Notes under the pieces: generated by a model
Seen by the model: only the letters and a program-made list of their open reading frames with translations
Databases searched by the model: none
What the model was told of the DNA's origin: nothing
In this document: one piece after another, positions 54,023 through 64,000 of the stretch
Layout: each line of letters begins with the position of its first letter
Numbering within the stretch: the stretch's first letter is position 1
Program-made: the position numbers and the translations under genes
From: Epiperipatus broadwayi
Taxonomy: Eukaryota; Onychophora; Udeonychophora; Euonychophora; Peripatidae
Reading direction: 5' to 3'
NCBI GenBank assembly: GCA_028023455.1
Contig: JAQFVV010000230.1
Location: forward strand, 496,001-560,000
DNA: 64,000 bases

Positions 54023-55222
54023 CCTGCAGAAAATGTCATGTTTACTTTTAATCAAATTACCAATAATATGATCATTATCAGAAAACCAGTATGATTTTTT
54101 TTTTAATAAGCCGAATGATAATCTCCATTGCAAATAATTGAATGTCGAGAAAAACAGATTCAAATCTTTCCACAGAATAACACAACTTATTATATAAAAA
54201 TTTATATTCATGAATACCATTTTTAATGTATATTTTGTCTCAACAATATAACTAGGTCCACAATAGCCCACCACTTTATAAATAATATTACACATTTATT
54301 GATTTTATCAACAACAACCTTTCCATTAATAATTGATCTATCAGTATTTGGTCCAATGTTAAATGCAATCCAGAAACTCACGATGTCATCCTACAACACA
54401 CATTATTATTTATATATGGTAATAAAATCCATATTTTCCCTTCAATATTTTCCTTCCTCCATCTATATGTAAATTTATATAATGTAAATATTTCCTATTA
54501 TATCCTATCTTCAATAAATCATTACCATATATTTCAATATTGGATTATTTATCATTCTGAAACTTACATAAAATATTATTTCTAAACAAAAATGTTCTAA
54601 ATCTAGCTAATTTATACATGAGAGGAATATTTGTCTTGGGATTTACAAATCCCCTAATTGTCAAGAATTTTATAAATATTTTATAATTGATTACACTATA
54701 TATATTTTTAATTAATAAGTCCTCCATCCAAACAATATTGCATGATAAAACCTCCTTTAACCACATATAGTATCTATATTATATTTTACAAATGTTTTTC
54801 CTTCAACGTATACATGCACTCTCAAAATGTCACCTCTAGCCATGCATTCTGAAATAAATTTAAATGTTTAAAATTGGAAGAAATTCAAGAAGTAGCAGGC
54901 TTTGATCTTTATGAATTGTTATTGCATCCTAATTTTCAAGATATAGATTATGAAGATAATTTGAAAGAGATTCAATCACACACTAACTCAAAACTTTATT
55001 GAGTTAATAAAAAATTGGAATATAGATTTATGAATGACAGATGAATACTCAAATATTCAAAATTGCTTTTATATAGATGATATGAAAACTGTCATAGACA
55101 ACATCATCTAATTTTTTTTTAAGTTGAGTGAAAGAAACTCACCTATTTATAAGTCTATAATAATTTTAATATATTGGGGATGGCATCACTAAAGCACAAA
55201 AAAAAATGCCAGTTTGATGCTA
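54023..55222. other. No gene recognised; one odd short frame
   Basis: Mostly AT-rich. Plus-strand 54864-55003 holds a 47-codon frame without Met, 'FKCLKLEEIQEVAGFDLYEL' then 'PNFQDIDYEDNLKEIQ'. It looks protein-like and acidic but matches nothing I recognise. It may be the C-terminus of a lost transposase. Confidence 0.25.
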
Positions 55223-55230
55223 ACATTATT

Positions 55231-55322
55231 TTTTTTCTTATATGTCAAAGTGTTGACCGGGAAGCGAACTCGGCCAGCTGCTTGAAAGGCAGCTATGCTA
55301 ACTGCTAGGTCACCAATGCTTG
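55231..55322 (-). repeat. tRNA-derived mini-SINE, copy 5 with short TSD
   Basis: ACATTATT at 55223-55230 and 55323-55330. 'GACCGGGAAGCGAACTCGG' is the complement of the T-arm/B box, and 'CTAGGTCACCAATGC' that of the A-box region. Confidence 0.75.
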
Positions 55323-55504
55323 ACATTATTAACAGAATTTTTTTTATAAATTCCATATTGTTAAATTTTATAATTGTAAATTAAATTTAATATTTTTTCC
55401 ACTCATAAATATTAAATTTTTAAAAACTGATTAAAAGAAATGCCTAATTGTAAGTTAATAATTTTTATTAGTCACTCATTAGACAGGAGTTTATCCATTT
55501 TGTG

Positions 55505-56200
55505 AATAATATTTCTATAGTGTAATTTTCACTACTTTGTTTTCATACAAAATAGGGACTGGTTTCTATCCATTTTAAAACCCATATGACCAAAGATGTA
55601 TGATCCCCAAAATATGCATTTTGTTCTAAATCAGCACTCATCACTTGATGCAGATCACAATCTTTTATACATATCTTTATTATTGTTCAGTATGTATAGA
55701 TAGTCAATTACTACAGTTTAATTGATAAATGACAAACTTATTGCCTTCACATCTTTGATACAAACCATTTAATGGTAGTATATTAATAATTTTTAATAAT
55801 CCTTCATTAGACTAGAGATTATCCACTTCATTAAGTGGTTTGTCTTAAGTGAATAATCTCTAGTCTAATGAATGATTAATAAAAATTATTAATATATTTC
55901 CATTAAGTTGTTTGTGCCAAAGGTGTGAGGGTGGTAAGTTTGTCACAAACTGTGGTAATTGTTTATCTACATATACTGAACAATGATGAAGATATGTGAG
56001 ATTGTGATCTGGGCCAACTGATGAGTGCTGATTCATCCCAAAATGTGCACCTTGAGTATCATACATCTTTTTCATATTTTTTGATCATATGTTTGTGATT
56101 ACACCTCTCCACAAAGTGTTAAAAATGGATAGAAACCAGTTCCTACCTTGCATGAAAGTGATGTAGTGAAATTACACTGCAGAAGTATTATTCATTAAAA
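55505..56200. mobile_element. Fold-back G, copy 2
   Basis: Arms of about 340 bp each around a centre at about 55845. Left: 'TATAGTGTAATTTTCACTAC', 'GGGACTGGTTTCTATCCATT', 'GTATGATCCCCAAAATATGC'. Right inverse: 'CACCTTGAGTATCATACATC', 'ATGGATAGAAACCAGTTCCT', 'GTAGTGAAATTACACTGCAG'. Same family as 32.56-33.24 kb. The minus ORF at 55860-56075 is part of the arm. Confidence 0.85.
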
Positions 56201-57240
56201 CCTAATTGTAGATCTTTAACAATGAAAAATACTGCTAAAGAGACTATAGAGAATAAGGATCCAGGGGAAAAAAATTGAGTTTTTGGCAGACTAATGCTAA
56301 TGTTATTTATCAGAATTTTTTTAACCAATTCGACATTATTAAATTTTTATAATTTTAAATTATAACATTTTAAAAATATTTTTTAAAGCTTCTCTATTTG
56401 TAAATTTATAACGATTAAAAATTCTTCGTAAGAATCCCTACTAATGTACTTATTCCACAAGAAATCCATAAACAACCATCGATTTAGTGACACAAAAAGA
56501 TCCTCGATATATAATTGTTATTCATTTCTATATAGTGCATATTTATCTGTGAGAGTTCCACAAATCAAGACCTAGTCACCTGACTATTCATGAGTTAGTG
56601 AACAAATTTAAAGTATATGAACAAAAAAACCTAGGCAAAAAAACAATAATAAAACCTGATTCTTTTTTAAGCTTTGTCAGATGAATTATCAATCACGCAC
56701 TTCCTGTTCCACCATGAACAGGAAGTGACTATAAATTTAGAATGTGATGTGATTTACATTGTGCTGTACTCTTTTTTGTTTTATCAATTTTTCCCAAACA
56801 AAGGACAAATATCAGTATATTTGGAATTCAGATTGGGTTTTTTTAATATCTCAACTGAACATAGATTTAAATCAGTTATAAAATGTGGAATTCCAATATA
56901 TGTCATAAATACTTGGGCAATTTTAATCAATGGATAAATAGATCTATATTCAATAACACAAACTGTCAATTAGTTGTCAGATAACAAAACACTTTTTAAT
57001 AATACATATAAAAAATATTTTATAAAAAAACAATTTGAAATAATGTGATGAGTAATAAATAGATTGACAACCAAAACAATTTTTTTCTTTTAGCATAATT
57101 TTGATTGCTATATATAACTTAAAATAAAAGCTTGAGGCATCAATAAATTAATTAATTTGCTTATTAGAATTAATTAACTTATGGACACCTGTGATTTTAT
57201 TTCTAGTTATGGAAGCTCCATACTTTTATTTCAAGTTACA
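56201..57240. other. No gene; one small hairpin
   Basis: CACTTCCTGTTC at about 56698 is the inverse of GAACAGGAAGTG at about 56717 (12-bp arms, short loop). The 87-codon ORF around it (56674-56937) has no recognised motif. Confidence 0.4.
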
Positions 57241-58365
57241 TGTAACAAGCAAAACTGGGCTTGAAGAAAAAAAATTTTTTTTGGTTTTTTAGTATATTAT
57301 TCATCAAATTCAATAAAAAAAAAATTTTTTTTATAAAATATTTGTTATATATTATTTTTTACTTTTTAGTATTCAGGTGTTATGCAACAGATTTTATGCA
57401 ACTATTCATATTCAAATTTCATTCATTATTCTGTCTACCAAGCTTGGCAGACACTTTTTTTTAAAATATACAGTTTCAGGGGCGTACAGTAAATGTTAAA
57501 AACCAAATGACTGGCAAGTAGGGATCATATTTAATATTTACATTTTTATTGTTATTTTAAATATATATACATAACATTTTATTTTACCAAATATGTGTTA
57601 GTTATTAGTTTTAAAAAAATTAATAAATCAATTATAAATTCCATTCAGAAACTCTTTTTCAATTTTTTTTTTTAAAAAATTAAATTATAAATAAATGCCA
57701 ACATGTTCCAAACATTATCAGAGTTTGTTTATTTTTAGCTTCTTTATTTTTGTTACAAGGATTTTGGAAAAAATGATGTAAGTTTGAGATCTTCCCTTGA
57801 CAGAACACTATGCAATGGGCATGATATAAGACTTTATGCTTCTTATATTTTTTTTATTTTTATATTAATAAGTTGTCTTAAGTCAAAAAAAGTAATATAT
57901 AAATTGGAAATATAATTAATTTTTGCAGAAATTTTTATTTTTTTAAAATAATAATAAAAAAAAATGTCAATATTAAATACAACCACTACTTCTCAGCCAT
58001 TTTGTTTTTGAACATTTATTGTATGCCCCTGAAACTGTATATCATCTGCCAAGCTTGATAGACAGAATAACACACAAGTACCCAAATTTCAAAACTGCAA
58101 ATGTAAACAATGTCATTGTATTTCCAGTTTTTGAAATAAAATTTATGTACATTAAAAATCATTTCTAAGATTTTGCATTTATAAAGTCAGCATTTTGAAA
58201 ATGTAAATTTTTGTTAAACGATCGAGAGAAATTATGATTTCATCCTTTGTTTCTTTATTTTTTTATTTTAATTAACTGCAAATGTTTTTTTTTTTTTAGT
58301 AAATTAATCATGAAATTCAATGAAAATGTATTTTTAAAAAATATATCACCATCTATTGTGTGTCA
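57241..58365. repeat. Composite inverted/direct repeat with T-rich core
   Basis: Inverted pair: 'TCTGTCTACCAAGCTTGGCA' to 'CAGTTTCAGGGGCGTACAGT' (57428-57495) against 'TGTATGCCCCTGAAACTGTA' to 'GCCAAGCTTGATAGACAGAA' (58020-58070). Outside these a direct pair: 'TTTTTAGTATATTATTCATC' (57283) and 'TTTTTAGTAAATTAATCATG' (58293). An unclassified element of about 1.1 kb. Confidence 0.55.
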
Positions 58366-59205
58366 CTGAAAACTTACTGTAATATCAACATTGTTTGAAT
58401 TTGGCTCACCAACATTGTTAGGGTGGGTAAAATCCTGTAAATTATACTATCATCAATCACTAACATGTGTACAAAATTTGAAGAAAAACTGTTCAATAGA
58501 AATATATTAAAAATCTTTATAAGAGTTGACCCAAATAAACAAACAGAATTTCTAAGTTAAAAGTGTTTAATAAAAAACTATACATACAATTTCTTGGTTA
58601 CATCCACAATAATTACTATTTTAAACAACCTTTAAATGACTTCAACATAGGAAAAAGACTCAAATCTGTCCTTTAGAAAAAAAACAAGAAATAAGAATAA
58701 ATCACTTACTCCTAGAGGTGAAAGTTTTTACATCCTTATGTTATCTGCTAGCTGACAATATATAGATACCCATTTTCCAACCCATATCTGGATCAGATAT
58801 GAGCAAATTAATTCAAGTTTGAAAATAGTTTTCAAGTTTTAACTGAATTTGGATTCATACCCAGTCATAGATAGTCAGATGAAGTTCCATTATGCTATAA
58901 GGCTCAATAATATTGATTACATAATCATTAATTAAATACAATGTATTTACACATTTGAATGATAGAAATTACAAAATATTCAATAGAAATCTTATAATAT
59001 GGCTACTTAATGTGCCGTTACATACAAGTTTGGCATAAATAGTTTATACAACTAAAAATTCTAAATTAATCTTTTCCATATATTCTTGAAACATGTGAAT
59101 AAAGATATCTGAAAAAGGTAAATGTCCTTCTTCTTCCCCCCAAAAAATGTTTGGATTAGAAAAATAAATATATTAATCTTTAACTGGGTTTAACGTTTAT
59201 ATCTG
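58366..59205. other. No gene recognised
   Basis: AT-rich. Nothing placed. Confidence 0.4.
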
Positions 59206-59315
59206 GATTAAGAATGGTGTAGTAACCTCTAATCTAATAAAAGATTAGCTATAATCATTAACATCTTTATCTGAAGTGGATGATGTCAAAGTTGTGAGTG
59301 CAGAAAGTTTGATAA
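59206..59315. repeat. Fold-back G fragment
   Basis: 'CCTCTAATCTAATAAAAGAT' and 'GATGTCAAAGTTGTGAGTGC' then 'AGAAAGTTTGATAA' match the inner arm at 32.93 and 55.9 kb. Confidence 0.5.
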
Positions 59316-60380
59316 TTTTAAATCAAATAACAATTTGAAAATTCTTCAATTCACCTAAAGATTTTATCTTTCATTTAGATTTGTAACTCCAGATCAGAGC
59401 TACTATATAATGAGGTCTTTTTGCATAGCCAATATATATATATGCGTGTGCGCGTATAATTAAACAATAATTAAAATCAATTAAATATTAATAAAAGGAA
59501 ACATCTGCTGATAGAAACGGAATTAGTATATAGCCAATCATAATTTGCTTTGATAGGAGGGTGATTTTCAATTCTCATTTTATTTAAAAATAGACAATGC
59601 ACTACAAGAAATGACATTAATTGTGACCATTACACTTTGTGATGTCATGCATCAAGAGATATGTAAACTTACGAGAAAAGATTTAATTTTCAACATTTAT
59701 TCTTTATCATCTTTTATTTCCTTTTATCTTATATAAATTAGTATGACATCTGCCATCTTTCATTTCCTAAAAGAAAGATTTCAACTGTTTATTTAACATG
59801 TAACAAAATATTTCTGAGTAATCAAATATAAGCTATGAATTAAAAATTCATTCTAAACTCATTACTCTGAAATATTTGTCTGTTTATATTCGTTAATCAC
59901 AAATAACTAAAATAGTAAAATTATGTCTTTTCTGTTTAGCTTCTCATCTCTGTTTGTGCTAATTAAGTTTGAAGTAGTTAAATATAGAAGTAATAATTAA
60001 TGCTGGAGGTTGTTGTATCCAATTTAGCACTAATTGTGCTTAACGCATATATACAAATATATGCGTGTGTCGAACAGTGTGCGTGCATTATATTTATATC
60101 TCATTTAGAGTAAGGTGTTTATAATGTATGCTTTATGTGAGCTCATTATACTTGTAACTGATTGCGAACAATGCAACAAAATATGTATTTAACATCTATG
60201 AGTGTGTGTATACATGTTATTTATATCTGGTGAAAATAACATATATATCTATTTAAATTACAAGCACCATTAACATAGAACGCGTATATTGTTAACGCGA
60301 TTATTATGCCTTTTTTTTACGCTCATTAATATCATTTTTAAGATCCGGAATTTATCATACTTTTTTTTTGACTCAGATAT
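59316..60380. other. No gene; alternating pyrimidine-purine tracts
   Basis: 'ATATATGCGTGTGCGCGTAT' near 59438 and 'ATATATGCGTGTGTCGAAC' near 60058. No repeat family placed. Confidence 0.35.
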
Positions 60381-60388
60381 ATATATTT

Positions 60389-60468
60389 TTCATGTGTCGG
60401 CCGGGAAGCGAACCCGAGACAACTGTTGTAAGGCAGCTGTGCTGACCACTCGGCTACCAACGCTTGAC
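60389..60468 (-). repeat. tRNA-derived mini-SINE, copy 6
   Basis: The minus strand folds like a tRNA: GTTGG pairs with CCGAC as an acceptor-like stem, D-arm/A box 'TAGCCGAGTGGTCAGC', T arm 'CGGGTTCGCTTCCCGG'. This is the copy closest to a bare tRNA shape. Flanking TATATAT tracts may be the TSD. Confidence 0.75.
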
Positions 60469-60539
60469 TATATATACTTTAATATAAATGACATGAAAGC
60501 AAACAACACTTATCAATATCAAGAATTTTCAATCATTCT

Positions 60540-60655
60540 AGAGTATAATGACCTCATAACAATTCCAGGTCTGGCACTTTGGTGCTTGAACGTCTTAAGA
60601 AATCACAACCAATAAAGACTTTCAATTATTTTAGGAGGTATTGCCAAAGAATAGA
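60540..60655 (+). repeat. SINE C fragment
   Basis: 'CAGGTCTGGCACTTTGGTGC' and 'CAATAAAGACTTTCAATTAT' match the SINE C 3' half. The ORF at 60289-60615 has no other support. Confidence 0.45.
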
Positions 60656-60912
60656 TGATTCTTGATGCTAATAAGGTTTGGCTGCTTTCATGTGACTTAC
60701 AATAATAAACCAGTTTATCTTTGAGTCAGCTTTATTATAATTTAATATAACAAATAAAATCAAGTTATATATCATGTGACTTAACTTGATAAGCTTGTTA
60801 TTATAAACTAAAATAAAAAACATGCTGATAGCTCTAACAAGCTTTACTGATGAATGCCATTAGAGAAAGCATTTAAAATCTCTATCTCGAAATTATAACC
60901 ATCCCCTGATTG

Positions 60913-60937
60913 GTTTCAAGCTATTGGGTTTCTTCAG
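60913..60937 (-). ncRNA. Hammerhead-like core in family D, copy 1
   Basis: On the minus strand: CTGAAGA, a partly paired AACC-CAATA-GCTT stretch, then GAAAC. Both boxes fit CUGANGA and GAAA; the hairpin is weakened. Confidence 0.25.
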
Positions 60938-61332
60938 TGAGGCACTAGAATATTTCAGACCCTAGATCCAAAATACCAACTCAAAGCCAGAACTTATCTA
61001 CTAGTTAATCATTAAGTTGAAAATCGGAAATTTTCAGACACCTATACATCTTTAAATATAGCTACCTAACTTAAATAACTGTATGCACCCAAATAATTTT
61101 CAGCTACACCATATATTAATATCTTTAGCAATATAACATCATTTAAGACTTAAAAGCAAATTTATAATAGCAAATAAAATTATGTCATATATCTGTGCCC
61201 TAACTTGATAAGCTTGTAATTATAAACTAAAATAAAGAGTGTGCTTGTAGTTCAAACAAGCTTTACCAATAAATGCTGCAAGGAAAAGTATTTAAAATCT
61301 CTATCTTAAAAATTATCCCCATCCCCAGACCG

Positions 61333-61357
61333 GTTTCAAGCTATTGGCTTTCCTCAG
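61333..61357 (-). ncRNA. Hammerhead-like core in family D, copy 2
   Basis: On the minus strand: CTGAGGA, AAGC-CAATA-GCTT, GAAAC. Both conserved boxes are exact and a perfect 4-bp stem II directly joins them. This is the best local match in the window. No matching stem III strand for CCGGT was found nearby. Confidence 0.4.
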
Positions 61358-61905
61358 TGAAGCACTATGATATTTCAGACATTTCAAGATAGAGATTTTA
61401 AATGCTTTCTCTTGTGGTATTTATCGTTAAAGCTTGTTAGAGCTATTAGCACTATCTTTATTTTAGTTTATAATTTACACGCTTATCAACTTAGATCACA
61501 TGATATATGTCTTGATTTTATTTGTTATTATAGTTTTGCTTTTAAATCTTAAGCAATGTTATATTGGTAAATATATTAATATATGGTATAGCTGAAAATC
61601 ATTCAGGCCCATATAGCTATTTAAGTTAGATAGTTGGATTTGAAGACCTATAAGTGTCTGAAAATTTCATATTTTTTAACTTAATACTTAACTATTAGAT
61701 AAGTGCTGGCTTTGAGTTTGTATTTTGGATCTAGTGTTTGAAATATCCTAATGCTTCACTGAGGAAAGCCAATAGCTTAAAACCGGTCTGAGGATGGGGA
61801 TAATTTTTGAGTTAGAGATTTTAAATGCTTTCCCTTGCATCATTTATCGATAAAGCTTGTTAGAGCTATTGGAATGCTCTTTATTTCAGTTTATAAATTT
61901 AATAT

Positions 61906-62250
61906 ATATTATACATGTATTGCCAAATGTATATATATCGATTCTAACTATAAATGTCAGTATAACAGAATGTTTATGTATAGATGATATAGTTATTACA
62001 CCACTTTATATTAATCACTATAGTAGTCATTTTTACAATTTAAAATTATTAATATTTTCTTTACAGATATAATTTATATTAATAATTAATATACCTTAAA
62101 TTGCATATTAATACATTCTCTACACATAAGATATATACAATATTTGTTTTGATTATGTATAAGTTTTAAACAAAACTGCAACAATTTATATTTTTCATTA
62201 TAACATACTGTCTCAGACTTTTGTAAATTATAAACAATTAGCATAATATA
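61906..62250. other. No gene recognised
   Basis: AT-rich. Only low-complexity ORFs. Confidence 0.4.
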
Positions 62251-62340
62251 TTTCAATTGACCAGCCTTATCAGGTAGTTCAAATTATTTACATATTTGAA
62301 TTGACCAGCTTTATCAGGTAGTTCAAATTATTTACATATT
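62251..62340. repeat. Tandem duplication, 44-bp period
   Basis: 'AATTGACCAGC' at 62255 and 62299, each followed by 'TTATCAGGTAGTTCAAATTA'. Confidence 0.85.
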
Positions 62341-62389
62341 CTATTGCATTGACTACATGACATAGCATGCCCTTGAGTTACTTGACAAG

Positions 62390-62720
62390 TTTTCTATCCC
62401 CTGCAGGGTGAAAATATCTCCAAGTTTAATACTCAACCCACCCATTTCACATGTGTTCTCTTTATATATCTTTTACAATTACTTGGAATCCAATCTAAGC
62501 CTTGCTTCAAATCTCCATCTATTAACATCTTTTCAAAAAATATGTCCAGCCTAGCTTCGTTTTAGTCTTTTATTTTTTTCAATAATGTCAATGATACTTT
62601 TTTGTTGTCTCACCCCAATGTTTCACTTTTGTTTTCTTCTTGTTATTCCATATATCTCTCCATAGTTCATTGAAAAGTCAGAAATCTTTATTTAGAACTT
62701 CTGTTAAACATCTTTGGGTA
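62390..62720 (-). pseudogene. LINE ORF2 C-terminal part, decayed antisense copy
   Basis: 'CCCCTGCAGGGTGAAAATAT', 'ACAATTACTTGGAATCCAAT' and 'AATATGTCCAGCCTAGCTTC' parallel the antisense of 12.8-13.2 kb. No intact frame. Confidence 0.65.
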
Positions 62721-63480
62721 TGTATTTGAATAAAGACTTTTTTATGAGTTATGTTTATATTTACTTCTAACATATTTGTACACTGTATAATTGGAAGTTT
62801 TTGATACTCCATAGCATATAAATGGAAATATCTACCAATATATTTTCTTATATTTTTACAATAGAATTCTGAAAAAGTGATAAAAAATATTTAACAGGAA
62901 GTTGACATGTTTCATAACTCGATAAAAAAACCAAAACCTTTCTAGGTTTTAAAAGAATTGGATTCTGGGTATTTGATTAGCTGCAGCGTTAGTGTTCGAT
63001 TTTGTAAAATGGATTAGTGTTAATATTAACATTTTCATGGTGATGATTATGTACATCAAAGATAAAAATAAAATAAACCTGTTAAAATCAGTATGAGTTT
63101 GAAATTAATACTGAGAAATTGAAAGACCACATTTCAATGAAAAAGGAATTAACTTTCATTTGTGTATCTAAAACTTTATACAGACATAGATTAGACACTG
63201 ATATTTTTATCAGGCAATTGTTAGCTAGAGTTGTCTAATAGCTTCAATCAAAGTGGCTTATAATTTAAATTCACAAAGTAGAGTTAATTTCTACTCACAA
63301 TCTTGTAAACAAACAATATGTAAATATTACTTTAGACAACATTAATAATATGTAACAAATGGATCGATAAATTACCAAAGTCAAAGTTATATATATATTG
63401 CAACACAGATTATTTTGCTATTGCAATATTACACATTATTAGCACTATATAATTTATAGGTACTTGGAACTTTATCCCCA
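62721..63480. other. No gene recognised
   Basis: AT-rich. Nothing placed. Confidence 0.4.
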
Positions 63481-63485
63481 TGTGG

Positions 63486-63581
63486 CCGCCAGAGGCGCTG
63501 TTTTCCATGTCAACCACAGAAATATTCAGAGTAAGGGGCTTGAAAGCAGATGACGCAAGTTCCAGCCGCTAGATGGCGCTG
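63486..63581. promoter_or_regulatory. Two CTCF-like motifs in a GC-richer patch
   Basis: CCGCTAGATGGCGCTG at 63566-63581 fits the CTCF core CCRCNAGRKGGCRCT in full. CCGCCAGAGGCGCTG at 63486-63500 is the same orientation with one base missing. GC content of about 63480-63600 is far above the surroundings. A CCAATGG lies just downstream (63592). Could be an insulator site or a promoter edge; binding is unproven. Confidence 0.4.
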
Positions 63582-63937
63582 TGAAATGAAACCAATGGAA
63601 AACAGTTAATTCCACTTTAATTTCATATATAAGTTAGTATTGTTACTAAACTGATATTTTATTTACTATTTAGAGGTTATTAAAACAGGCACTGCCTTAA
63701 TTCTCTGCATGTGTAATAGTGATTTCAGAATAGGTTGTGCTGTATTTGAATCAGGCTAATACACAAAGTTTACGCTCTAGATTATAATACATCAATAAAT
63801 TTATGCTTAAATACCATCAGAGCTAAGAGATGGCATCACTAGATATATATAATGTGTAATAATGCTCAAGGCTAAATAGGTTTATAAGTAATCATTAAAA
63901 ACCAGTCAACACTTAGACAATTCCAATATCAATAACA

Positions 63938-64000
63938 ATCAACAATTTCAAACTATTATTGTTAAAAGGTTGCCTTGACAACAGTTTGAAATTGTTGATT
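63938..64000. repeat. Inverted repeat running off the window end
   Basis: AATCAACAATTTCAAACT (about 63938) and AGTTTGAAATTGTTGATT (63983-64000) are exact inverses, with a 27-bp centre. It may be the start of a larger palindromic element beyond the window. Confidence 0.75.

Larger units (their letters stand above)
60745..61905. mobile_element. Family D array: two tandem copies and one inverted copy
   Basis: 'AACTTGATAAGCTTGTTATT' (60783) recurs at 61203 in direct order (420-bp period, both minus-oriented). A plus-oriented copy then spans about 61378-61900. Landmarks: 'GTTTCAAGCTATTGG', 'AGATTTTAAATGCTTTC', 'ACTCAAAGCCAGAACTTATC'. The core 'GAAACCGGTCTGGGGATGGG' parallels the family A core 'GAAACTAGTCTGGGGATATT'. 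Confidence 0.75.

Noticed and set aside
59438-59458. Z-DNA-forming regulatory site
   Set aside because: Short alternating tract of a kind frequent in this DNA. Nothing else supports a role.

Overview
The window reads as AT-rich, repeat-dominated DNA from an invertebrate animal. The basis is APE-type LINEs with microsatellite tails, a Penelope-like element, Ty3/Gypsy, hAT and piggyBac remnants, tRNA-derived SINEs, long fold-back elements and many A/T homopolymers. It lacks bacterial features such as dense genes or operons. The mix would suit a lophotrochozoan-type or similar genome, but I cannot fix the taxon. No convincing multi-exon host gene was found. The only possible host coding segment is an unrecognised 118-codon ORF at 51.1-51.5 kb (minus strand). 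The window is probably intergenic or intronic.

Layout. 0-10 kb: concatemers of a tRNA-like SINE (called C here), a 3'-tRNA-like repeat (B), a near-perfect inverted copy of repeat family A, and a triplicated piggyBac transposase fragment. 10-18 kb: decayed LINE reverse transcriptase, the better-kept 3' half of another LINE, a 5'-truncated LINE tail, a Gypsy RNase H-integrase remnant with a polypurine tract, and a family B fold-back. 18-31 kb: short tRNA-only SINEs with clear target-site duplications (TSDs), a Penelope-like GIY-YIG fragment between inverted flanks, families F and A, a 0.9-kb minisatellite with a 257-bp higher-order repeat, and a hAT element with an exact 8-bp TSD. 31-43 kb: a fold-back (G), an antisense LINE, a less repetitive island, family A/E composites and two palindromes. 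43.8-47.8 kb: the best-preserved element, a LINE with the end of an esterase-like ORF1 and an endonuclease-RT-zinc-knuckle ORF2. It is broken only by a 135-bp palindromic insertion with a 14-bp TSD and by one in-frame stop. 48-64 kb: more family A, an antisense LINE interrupted by a family A copy, a second fold-back G, a tandem-plus-inverted family D array and, near the end, a GC-richer patch with two CTCF-like motifs.

The most interesting signal is that several repeat families (A, D, F and the Penelope-like flank) carry the same layout: CUGANGA, a short hairpin, then GAAAC. This is the conserved core of a hammerhead ribozyme. Their inverted or tandem partial copies and 13-15-bp TSDs fit Penelope-like or retrozyme-like elements. 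None of the copies I examined shows a complete canonical fold.
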